DNA from: Candidatus Kapaibacterium sp.
Lineage (GTDB): Bacteria > Bacteroidota > Ignavibacteria > Kapaibacteriales > UBA961
Length of the DNA: 12,709 bases
Direction of reading: 5' to 3'
Assembly (NCBI GenBank): GCA_023259575.1
Contig: JALRHN010000048.1
Span: 1-12,709 of the forward strand
Below the pieces are notes generated by a model, which did no database searches, was not told the origin of the DNA, and was given only the letters and a program-made list of their open reading frames with translations. A program made the translations under genes and the position numbers. This document shows, piece by piece, positions 1 to 6,587 of the stretch; the stretch's first letter is position 1, and each line of letters starts with the position of its first letter.

Positions 1-3000
1 GTGAATGTAGTTCTGGTTTTGGACATTAGCGAATCAATGAATGAAAAAATGAGTAATGGAAGAACCAAATTAGAATGGGTAAAAAATGGCGCTAAAAATT
101 TTGTCAATTCTTTAATATTTAATGGAACTACACAATGTGCTATTGTTACATTTAATGGTAATTCTTATATACATTCTGGCTTTCAGAATAATGCTCAATC
201 TGTATTAAATGCAATAGATGCAATTAGTTATGGAATCGGAGCAACTATATATGATAATCCATTAATCGACCCAAAAAATAGTGCTGTAGCATTATTTAAA
301 ACCACACCTTCTTGGATTAGAAGAGTTGTTGTTTTTCTTACTGATGGTACCCCAACACAAGCACCACAAACAAATAGCATAATAAATCAATTAAAGGCTT
401 TGAATGTCACTTTATATGCAATTGCTTTGTCTTTTGATGCAAGCCCAGATTTACGTACAATAGCTTCTCAAACTGGTGGTACTACCTCTGTAGCATATAA
501 TGAAGAAATGTTAGTAAATATCTATAAAGAATTAGGAAATAAAAGGCCTACAATTACATATTGCTGGCTTACATATATTGCACCTTATGGTTGCGAAGAT
601 AAAAGTGTCAATAGAACAGTACAGCTTACTTTTAAGCCTACTAATTTAAGGCAAACCTTTTCATATACTGCACCTGCGAATAGTATAGCAAGTATTCAAA
701 ATTCTGCAATTACATTACCTCCCTTTCCTGATATTGCGCCTGGGCAGACAGCTACTCAACAGTATACAATTACTGCTGTTAATAGTGATATAAATGTGAC
801 AGGATTTTTTTCTAGTTTACCTGCTAATTTTTCTATCACTAATTGGGGTGGTTCAGCTCCCCCATTCCTACTAAAAAAGGGTCAATCCAGAACAGTAACC
901 GCTCAGTTTACACAAACTTCTCCCAGAGATGTTCGCACAGGATTTGTTAGAATAAATGGCACTCCATGTTCTTCAGCTCCATTATACTTAAGTGGTGGTT
1001 CAAGAAAAGTTATTCTAATAAGTCCCAATGGTTCAGAGGTATTTAGTTCTTGTGATTCAATTCTCATCACATGGGGCGGAGTAGAAGCATCTGATACTGT
1101 AAGAATCCATTATAGTAGTAATGGGGGTGCATCATGGCATATTATTTCTAATTCTGCAACAGGATTAAGCTTTAAGTGGAAAGCCCCAAAACAAGATAAT
1201 TATATGATTAGGGTTTCTGCTTTTACTTCTAGGAATGGAAGTATATTTAATGCTACAGCTGGTGGTATCGGTATAGACACTATAGGAGGAATTGGTGTAT
1301 CTCCAGATGCTTCTTCATTTGTATGGACAGGAACCTATGATAAACAATTAACAACTAATTCATTAAGCATTAGTTCAACAAGAAATAAAGACATGTTTAT
1401 TGCTAAATGCAAAGATCAAGCAGTGAATTGGTTAAAAACAAGCTCTGTATTTTATCCCAAATATTTACCATATACTTCATGTGCTGGCAAAGCAGTCATT
1501 GTAGATTCTGCAGATAATATATTTCATATTTCTGAGATTGTTAGAACTGTCAATTCTGGAAGACAATCCTTAATCCTTAGTAAAATTAGTTCAAATGGAA
1601 ATATTGATTGGTCAAAAGAAATTCTTGGTACCCAACAAAGCTTAAATGCTCATAATATAGGTAAGGATTCTATTGGTAATTATTATCTAACTGGTACCTA
1701 TAATGGACAATTAAGTGTCCAATTAAAAGCTGGTAATACTTCAAGCATTATTACAATTTTGCCAAAGCTATTTACTTTAAGTTTTGATGCAAATGGTAAT
1801 TTTTTAATGCTAAAAGATAGTATATCCCAATCATATCCTAAAATACCTGCTGATACAGCAAAAGATACTCTTGGATATGTGTATACGATTAAATCATATA
1901 AAAATACTCTTACTTTGAGTGATACTTCATTTAAAAGTGTTGGTTTACAAGATATAGCTATTAGAGTGTCGGGAAGAATAATGACACCTTTTGACGAAAG
2001 TGATGCACCGTTTTCGATTACTACCCCGCTACTTACTACAACCGCCTCTACAATCAATTTTACGGGGTCTGAAGGTGTGCTTGTTGGAGCAAAAAAAGAC
2101 AGCATTTTCAATGGCTTTTTATGCAATAGAAGCAAAGCGCAAGTAGTATTAGATCAAGCACGTATACAAGGAATTGATTCTACACAATTTGAAGTATTAC
2201 AACCGAATGCAGGCACTATAATTCTACCAGATTCTTGTATTCCATGTATTATACGATTTTCACCAACAACTAGTGGCAAAAAACAAGCTACTGTTATTCT
2301 TGGTAATTCATGTGTGAATGTTCAAGCAACATTATATGCCGATGCATATGCAATGTCTGCTTCAGTTACACCAGTTCAATGGAATCAAAGAAGAGTAAAA
2401 ACAAAAAAATCATTATTCTCTCTCTTTAAAAATGAAGGTGAAATACCTTTAACTATTACATCTGTATCGAATAAAGATCTAAGCCATTTTGTATTTGAAA
2501 ATTCTATCTCCTTACCTTTTACAATTCTGCCTGGAGACTCTGTATCATTACCGGTAACTTTTACTCCAACAGATACAATTCACTATCAAGATACTTTGAT
2601 GGTAGAATGTAAAGAGTTACAATCACCTCTCTTTGCTTCTTTAGATGGAATAGGAACATTGCCTGTATTTTCATCCAAGGGATATTCATTTGCTGATTGT
2701 AAAACAGGATTGAAATCAACTGAGATTGGTCTTGTATCAACAATAAATACATCTCAGAACATGAATTTGTATGTGAAGTCTGCAATACTATCACAGAATG
2801 CTGGAGACTTTACTATTGATTCGATGACAGTATTACCAAATTCTTTGAGTATACTTGATAGTCATAGAACTTTTATTGGCTTTAAACCTATAAAATCAGG
2901 ATTAAGAACAGCATATTTGGTATTTGCACATGATGCAATTGCCGGTCCAGAAGAAAACCCACTCACTTTTGATAGTGTCCTAATTCAAGGCATTGGTATT

Positions 3001-4026
3001 TCCTCTGAATTAAAACCAGATACTGTACTAGATTTTGGTACTATAAATAGCTGTGATAAAGCGATGAAATCGCTTGCAATTAACAATCCAAATGCACAAG
3101 ATATTGCTATTATTGGTATGAATTGGGAATATTCACAATCTACAAATGCTTCGCATATCAATGCATTAGTAAATCTACCATTTATCATTCCAGCAAATGG
3201 AGAAACAAGATTTCCAGTACAATTTATTCCGGATGGAAAACAATCATATGAAGCAAAACTTCATTTAATTTCCGAGGATTCTTCTATATATACTGTGATG
3301 ATATTTGGTAAAGCAGAAACTATTGCTTCTGCAATTACCATTACATCTTCAAATCAATTGTTTTCTGTAAAGCCTGGTGAATCACAAAAGATTGCAATTT
3401 CTGCTACATTAGCTAAAGATTTAACCCAACCATTATTACAAGCATGCACATTATCAATACTATATGATCCATCATTGTATTCACTCCAAAATTCAATAGC
3501 CTCATTAGATAATAATTGGCAATGGACAGCAACTTCTATTGACAATCAAAAAGGTATAGCATTGATAGAAGGTAAAGCTACTATTCCATCAATTGCATTC
3601 CCAAAAAATAAAGTGGCTGAGTGTACCTTTGATTCATATTTGAACATTGATAAAAAGCAACCCATACAGATTACACTAACAACTAATACTCCTTGTATAG
3701 ATACAGGTTATGGATCGATTAATACGGAATTACAACCTGTTTGCTATAATCCAGGAAGAATAATTGGAAGTAACGGTATTCCATTAGCAATTTCAATTGT
3801 TGATATGCCATATTCCTCTAAAATTGTTCACATTTCTTTACCATTTGAAGCAATTTCTGATGCAATAGTGGTTGATATCAAAGGGAGAATATTTCCATTA
3901 ATGAATAAAGAAATCAAGAAATCTGGTCTTTATGAATACATACTACCACAGATTCCTCAAGGCTTTTATACAGTTATTGTTCATAATGGAATATATCAGC
4001 AAAGTCAATCATTTATACATGAATAA
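1..4026 (+). CDS. VWA-domain mosaic surface protein, 5'-truncated, with SBBP-like, ASH-like, cohesin-like and T9SS-type C-terminal domains
   Basis: This is a very large exported or surface protein whose N-terminus lies outside the window. The frame is open from base 1, and the GTG there is an internal Val codon just before the first VWA strand. Residues 1-180 form a von Willebrand A domain with a complete MIDAS metal site: DxSxS at D8/S10/S12, T82 and D115. Residues about 190-325 look like Ig-type beta-sandwiches. Residues 335-405 resemble the SPNG...W...SSNGG.SW domain of secreted FCB proteins. Residues 430-660 contain SBBP-like propeller repeats (for example DSIGNYYLTGTYNG). Residues 680-1110 are several ASH/choice-of-anchor D-like repeats, and 1115-1250 resembles a cohesin-type domain. 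The last ~80 residues (DIKGR, then G.Y, then a basic-poor end) resemble a type IX secretion sorting domain. From this I infer a role in adhesion or surface binding; the ligand is unknown. It probably shares a transcript with the next two genes, 12 bp downstream. Confidence 0.85.
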   Translation: MNVVLVLDISESMNEKMSNGRTKLEWVKNGAKNFVNSLIFNGTTQCAIVTFNGNSYIHSGFQNNAQSVLNAIDAISYGIGATIYDNPLIDPKNSAVALFKTTPSWIRRVVVFLTDGTPTQAPQTNSIINQLKALNVTLYAIALSFDASPDLRTIASQTGGTTSVAYNEEMLVNIYKELGNKRPTITYCWLTYIAPYGCEDKSVNRTVQLTFKPTNLRQTFSYTAPANSIASIQNSAITLPPFPDIAPGQTATQQYTITAVNSDINVTGFFSSLPANFSITNWGGSAPPFLLKKGQSRTVTAQFTQTSPRDVRTGFVRINGTPCSSAPLYLSGGSRKVILISPNGSEVFSSCDSILITWGGVEASDTVRIHYSSNGGASWHIISNSATGLSFKWKAPKQDNYMIRVSAFTSRNGSIFNATAGGIGIDTIGGIGVSPDASSFVWTGTYDKQLTTNSLSISSTRNKDMFIAKCKDQAVNWLKTSSVFYPKYLPYTSCAGKAVIVDSADNIFHISEIVRTVNSGRQSLILSKISSNGNIDWSKEILGTQQSLNAHNIGKDSIGNYYLTGTYNGQLSVQLKAGNTSSIITILPKLFTLSFDANGNFLMLKDSISQSYPKIPADTAKDTLGYVYTIKSYKNTLTLSDTSFKSVGLQDIAIRVSGRIMTPFDESDAPFSITTPLLTTTASTINFTGSEGVLVGAKKDSIFNGFLCNRSKAQVVLDQARIQGIDSTQFEVLQPNAGTIILPDSCIPCIIRFSPTTSGKKQATVILGNSCVNVQATLYADAYAMSASVTPVQWNQRRVKTKKSLFSLFKNEGEIPLTITSVSNKDLSHFVFENSISLPFTILPGDSVSLPVTFTPTDTIHYQDTLMVECKELQSPLFASLDGIGTLPVFSSKGYSFADCKTGLKSTEIGLVSTINTSQNMNLYVKSAILSQNAGDFTIDSMTVLPNSLSILDSHRTFIGFKPIKSGLRTAYLVFAHDAIAGPEENPLTFDSVLIQGIGISSELKPDTVLDFGTINSCDKAMKSLAINNPNAQDIAIIGMNWEYSQSTNASHINALVNLPFIIPANGETRFPVQFIPDGKQSYEAKLHLISEDSSIYTVMIFGKAETIASAITITSSNQLFSVKPGESQKIAISATLAKDLTQPLLQACTLSILYDPSLYSLQNSIASLDNNWQWTATSIDNQKGIALIEGKATIPSIAFPKNKVAECTFDSYLNIDKKQPIQITLTTNTPCIDTGYGSINTELQPVCYNPGRIIGSNGIPLAISIVDMPYSSKIVHISLPFEAISDAIVVDIKGRIFPLMNKEIKKSGLYEYILPQIPQGFYTVIVHNGIYQQSQSFIHE

Positions 4027-4038
4027 AAGCTAACACAT

Positions 4039-5229
4039 ATGAACACAATATTATCCGAAATACAAGCAATTAATTCTGAGATCATTAATAATAGACGACA
4101 TCTTCATAAATATCCAGAATTATCATTCAAGGAATATCAAACATGTGCATTTATTTGCTCTGCATTAGAGAGCATGCAGATACAATATCAAATCATTGCA
4201 GAAACAGGGATTGTTGCTTTGATAGGCAATGGAGATCGCTGTATAGCCCTTAGAGCAGATATTGATGCTTTACCAATGGAAGAGGAAACAGGACTTGATT
4301 ATAAGTCTGTCCATCCTGGTATTATGCATGCTTGTGGACATGATGCACATACTGCTATGTTATTAGGAGCTGCAAAAGTTCTTAAAGCTCGTGAAACAAC
4401 TTTGCAAGGTACCGTTAAATTGATTTTTCAACCTGGAGAAGAAAAAGTTCCTGGTGGTGCAAGCCTTATGGTTGCTGCAGGAGTATTAGAAAATCCTAAA
4501 CCTGAAGTTATTTTTGGACAACATGTCTACCCTGATGCACCAGCTGGAACATTTCTGATTTGTCCTGGTCCAACAATGGCTTCCGCTGATGAATTGTATT
4601 GGACAATTAAAGGTAAAGGGGCTCATGCAGCTCAACCACATCAAGGAATTGATCCAATTGTGATTGCAGCTGAATTAATTCTGCATGTACAAACATTAAT
4701 TACAAAAAGTAAAAATCCATTATTACCGGGAGTATTAGGCATCACTTCTATTCATGGTGGTTCTGCTACTAATATTATTCCCGAATCTGTAGAAATGAAA
4801 GGTACTTTACGATCTTTCGATCCAGTATGGAGAGAACAGGCTATCACTATGATTCAAGAACATTCAGAGAAGCTATGTCAATTACATGGTGCCGAATGCT
4901 CTGTAACTATCTTAAGAGGATATCCTGCTGTATTGAATGATGAACAAGCAACTGCATTTGCAAGATCATCTGCAGAAAAAATAGTAGGGAGTTCATCAAT
5001 CGCTGATTTTGAGCCCAAAATGTGGGGCGAAGATTTTGCATATTATGGAGCTTATATACCAGCAGCTTTTTGGATGCTAGGCGTTAGGCCTGATAATATA
5101 GAAACTATGCCTGGGCTTCATAATCCACGATTTACCCCAGATGAATCTGCATTATCTACCGGAGCAGCTTTATTAGCTAATACTGCAATCGATTGGCTTG
5201 CCAATGATTCCCCTTTTGCTCAATCGTAA
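4039..5229 (+). CDS. M20-family metallo-amidohydrolase (N-acyl amino acid / hippurate hydrolase type)
   Basis: The 396-residue length is normal for M20D amidohydrolases, which cleave N-acyl or amide bonds of amino acid derivatives using two metals in the cytoplasm. The family signatures are complete. RRHLHKYPELSF is at residues 19-30. The C99-G100-H101-D102-A103-H104 motif carries metal ligands. QPGEE at 131-135 holds the catalytic and metal-binding glutamates. Further ligands are H162 in GQHVYP and H361 in PGLHNPRF. The lid/dimerisation domain is residues about 183-295, with GKGAHAAQPH at its start. No signal peptide is visible. The natural substrate cannot be read from sequence; indole-acetyl amino acid, N-acetyl amino acid and hippurate hydrolases all look like this. 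The ATG lies 12 bp after the VWA gene and has no clear Shine-Dalgarno. The DCC gene follows after 8 bp, so operon membership is likely, but no functional link is evident. Confidence 0.93.
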   Translation: MNTILSEIQAINSEIINNRRHLHKYPELSFKEYQTCAFICSALESMQIQYQIIAETGIVALIGNGDRCIALRADIDALPMEEETGLDYKSVHPGIMHACGHDAHTAMLLGAAKVLKARETTLQGTVKLIFQPGEEKVPGGASLMVAAGVLENPKPEVIFGQHVYPDAPAGTFLICPGPTMASADELYWTIKGKGAHAAQPHQGIDPIVIAAELILHVQTLITKSKNPLLPGVLGITSIHGGSATNIIPESVEMKGTLRSFDPVWREQAITMIQEHSEKLCQLHGAECSVTILRGYPAVLNDEQATAFARSSAEKIVGSSSIADFEPKMWGEDFAYYGAYIPAAFWMLGVRPDNIETMPGLHNPRFTPDESALSTGAALLANTAIDWLANDSPFAQS

Positions 5230-5237
5230 TAGTACCT

Positions 5238-5651
5238 ATGAATACTATGCAATTATATAACTATCCTATTATCTTTTTTGATAGTACATGTATATTATGT
5301 AATTCTTCCGTACAATTTATTCTTCGCCATGAATACAGTTCAATATCTCATTTTGCACCTTTGAATGGAATTGTATTCTCTGAATTATATACTCCATCAA
5401 TAAAAGATATTCCTGATTCTATTTTGGTTTATAAAAATGGTGTGTTTTTAAGTAAAACAGAAGCAATCATAGCTATCATGATTGCAATGGGATTTTATTG
5501 GAAATATCTTGCCGCACTTTTATGGTTAATCCCACCTTTTATAAGAAATACTATCTATGATTATATCGCAACTAATCGAATACAATGGTTTGGTAGACAA
5601 GAATCATGTTTATTACCAAACAAAGAAAATATCCATCGTTTTCATGACTAA
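5238..5651 (+). CDS. DCC family (DUF393) thiol-disulfide oxidoreductase-like protein
   Basis: This 137-residue protein belongs to the DCC/YuxK family, named for its N-terminal D-x-x-C-x-L-C pattern, seen here as D15-S-T-C18-I-L-C21 after two hydrophobic residues. The CxxC pair suggests thioredoxin-like redox chemistry, although the family has few characterised members. The rest also fits: SILVYKNGVFLSKTEAI in the middle, a hydrophobic stretch near residues 75-105 ending in PPFIR, then IYDYIATNRIQWFG and a late C residue in SCLLPN, which matches the conserved family tail. The usual DGxCxLC has Ser in place of Gly (DSTC). The start chosen is ATG 5238; ATG 5247 is possible and would remove only three residues. 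It is the last gene of the plus-strand run, and its stop overlaps the stop of the opposing lipoprotein gene. Confidence 0.88.
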   Translation: MNTMQLYNYPIIFFDSTCILCNSSVQFILRHEYSSISHFAPLNGIVFSELYTPSIKDIPDSILVYKNGVFLSKTEAIIAIMIAMGFYWKYLAALLWLIPPFIRNTIYDYIATNRIQWFGRQESCLLPNKENIHRFHD

Positions 5652-6091
5652 ATTTTTCTTTTTTTAGGTGGAAGATATAATTCAGCAATCCTTTTTATCA
5701 TTAGCAAAGCATCCTTAAAATCTGTACGATGAGAAGCAGGAAATCCCTGTTTTTCATCATAATATTCTATAATGGTATCTTTTCTAAAAAAGGTAGTTAT
5801 TCGAATATTGGCTCTACAATATGGTTGGTCTGGATGAGAAGTAAGTAATAACCGTACTTCTCTCTCATTTAAAGCCCCTGATGTAATATACTTAATGGAA
5901 ATTATACTATCTTTTGAAACACCGTATAATAAAAAACCATAACTAGGAAGAGAATCTTTAACCTGACTAATAAACTGTTCGCTGGAAGATTTAGGTATTT
6001 TTATAGGAAAATATCGTAAAGAATCTCCACTGGCGCAGCTCCATAATATCAATAGTGGGAGCAAAAAGATGACATGTTTTTTAGATCTCAT
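5648..6091 (-). CDS. Small predicted lipoprotein of unknown function
   Basis: The protein is 147 residues from ATG 6091. A longer reading from 6121 would overlap the upstream gene and place ten polar residues before the signal peptide, so I prefer the inner ATG. The N-terminus is a lipoprotein signal: MRSKK, a hydrophobic stretch (residues 7-17), then L16-W17-S18-C19 as the lipobox. Cys19 would be lipidated, placing the mature protein in the envelope. The mature part is about 129 residues, mixed alpha/beta, with two cysteines at most, a charged centre and a Lys/Arg-rich end (PPKKRKI). I recognise no named family. It begins 4 bp after the stop of the ubiquitin-like gene on the same strand, so the two are almost certainly co-transcribed. 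It converges on the DCC gene with a 4-bp overlap of coding ends and no hairpin terminator. Confidence 0.75.
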   Translation of the reverse strand: MRSKKHVIFLLPLLILWSCASGDSLRYFPIKIPKSSSEQFISQVKDSLPSYGFLLYGVSKDSIISIKYITSGALNEREVRLLLTSHPDQPYCRANIRITTFFRKDTIIEYYDEKQGFPASHRTDFKDALLMIKRIAELYLPPKKRKI

Positions 6092-6095
6092 ACAG

Positions 6096-6350
6096 TTATT
6101 CTTTATGGCAAGAGCCACCATCTGCTAAGATAATTAAATCTCCATTTTGAGTTCCCCTTGATATTAAGGAATCTTGAGGCATATATTCCCAATCTCTTGT
6201 TAGATTATACATACCAATTCTATCTTGATTAGCAGTATAGAAACCAATGCCTTCGGCAATGATTGGAATAATATCATTCAACAGTAAATGTTCATTTACA
6301 TTCATTCTATAAATTTGCCCAGAATAACCGCGGCATATAAATATTTCCAT
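6096..6350 (-). CDS. Ubiquitin-like small protein resembling EsaB/YukD
   Basis: The protein is 84 residues from ATG 6350. The frame stays open back to 6518, but that extension would translate the antisense of the TPP riboswitch, so it is rejected. The ATG at 6350 has an AGGA Shine-Dalgarno-like sequence 6 bases before it (complement of 6357-6360), which is rare in this window. The sequence reads as a beta-grasp fold: first strand EIFICRG, second strand IYRMNVN, a helix around LLLNDIIPIIAEGIGF, then a strand with YNLTRDWEYM and the typical ending DSLISRGTQNGDLIILADGG. The closing G-x-x-NGD-x-L-x-L pattern matches EsaB/YukD proteins of type VII secretion loci (about 80 residues) and other ubiquitin-like proteins. 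No other type VII component is in the window. It lies 4 bp upstream of a lipoprotein gene. The family call comes from pattern reading only. Confidence 0.7.
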   Translation of the reverse strand: MEIFICRGYSGQIYRMNVNEHLLLNDIIPIIAEGIGFYTANQDRIGMYNLTRDWEYMPQDSLISRGTQNGDLIILADGGSCHKE

Positions 6351-6436
6351 ATAAAGTCCTTTTTTAATAAGATAAAATACAGATTTTATAGAAAAATGTA
6401 TCTGTTTACACATAAATCTCTTAGATTTGAACTGTC
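6351..6436. other. Divergent intergenic control region between ubiquitin-like gene and TPP leader
   Basis: This AT-rich stretch separates the minus-strand ubiquitin-like gene from the plus-strand thi-box leader. It must hold the start signals of both. On the plus strand it contains a TAGATTTG element at 6422-6429. On the minus strand the AGGA ribosome-binding sequence lies at 6357-6360. No convincing minus-strand promoter hexamers were found. Confidence 0.6.
6401..6429 (+). promoter_or_regulatory. Candidate Bacteroidota-type promoter for the TPP-controlled receptor
   Basis: TAGATTTG at 6422-6429 is an exact match to the TAnnTTTG -7 element described for Bacteroides promoters. TCTG at 6401-6404 is a one-mismatch version of the TTTG -33 element, 17 bases upstream, which is somewhat closer than usual. 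A start about 6 bases after the -7 element would fall near 6435, immediately before the first paired base of the aptamer at 6437. That position supports the call more than the motif alone does. Confidence 0.5.
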
Positions 6437-6514
6437 CGTTAGAGGTGCCGATATTGTCGGCTGAGATTACACTCTTTGAACCTGATCCAGTTAATACTGG
6501 CGTAGGAAAACGAT
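6435..6514 (+). promoter_or_regulatory. TPP riboswitch (thi-box aptamer)
   Basis: This RNA element binds thiamine pyrophosphate and turns down expression of the downstream gene. All conserved parts are present in order. P1 is CGTT 6437-6440 with AACG 6509-6512 (only 4 bp). P2 is GAG 6442-6444 with CTC 6472-6474; the usual central G-C pair is replaced by A-U, a compensated change. The invariant GUGCC follows. P3 is GCCGA 6447-6451 with TCGGC 6457-6461 around a short loop. CUGAGA at 6461-6466 is the pyrimidine-sensing segment. The invariant TTTGAACCTGATC begins at 6475. P5 is CCAG 6487-6490 with CTGG 6497-6500, closed by TTAATA, followed by CGTAGGA. The element sits about 75 bases before the TonB receptor start. 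Confidence 0.95.
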
Positions 6515-6525
6515 TCATATCTCTT

Positions 6526-6543
6526 ATTTCCCAATGTGGAAAT
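6526..6543 (+). promoter_or_regulatory. Leader hairpin A downstream of the aptamer
   Basis: ATTTCC (6526-6531) and GGAAAT (6538-6543) form a perfect 6-bp stem with a 6-nt loop. No T-run follows, so it is not an intrinsic terminator. The 5' arm TTTCC (6527-6531) can instead pair with GGAAA at 6505-6509, inside the 3' end of the aptamer. The same bases therefore have two mutually exclusive partners, as expected of a switching segment. Confidence 0.4.
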
Positions 6544-6550
6544 ATCTTCT

Positions 6551-6580
6551 GCGGAATAACTATTTATATACTTATTCTGC
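6551..6580 (+). promoter_or_regulatory. Leader hairpin B immediately before the receptor start codon
   Basis: GCGGAATAA (6551-6559) pairs with TTATTCTGC (6572-6580) along nine consecutive base pairs, one of them G-U, around a 12-nt AT-rich loop. The stem ends 7 bases before the ATG at 6588. It lacks a following T-run. It would structure the ribosome landing zone in a genome that shows little use of Shine-Dalgarno sequences, so it is a candidate for the translational arm of the riboswitch. Confidence 0.45.
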
Positions 6581-6587
6581 TCTTATC

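Noticed and set aside
1..3. GTG at base 1 as the true start of the large VWA gene
   Set aside because: The VWA first strand begins at once with no signal peptide, although the rest of the protein looks exported. The frame is simply cut by the window edge.
1260..2000. Possible tandem DNA repeats in the propeller region of the VWA gene
   Set aside because: The similarity is at protein-motif level only; no near-identical DNA repeat units or CRISPR-like spacing were seen.
1698..2135. 145-codon minus-strand reading frame
   Set aside because: It lies wholly inside the VWA gene, which has coherent domain structure on the plus strand. The minus-strand translation has no recognisable motif and no start signals.
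6092..6121. ATG at 6121 as the lipoprotein start
   Set aside because: It overlaps the end of the ubiquitin-like gene and adds ten residues ahead of the lipoprotein signal; ATG 6091 gives a compact signal with a lipobox.
6526..6580. Leader hairpins as intrinsic terminators
   Set aside because: Neither stem is followed by a run of T residues, so they do not fit a Rho-independent terminator.
6534..6587. Upstream in-frame ATG at 6534 as the TonB receptor start
   Set aside because: It would put 18 residues before a textbook signal peptide, and it lies in the loop of leader hairpin A between the aptamer and ATG 6588.
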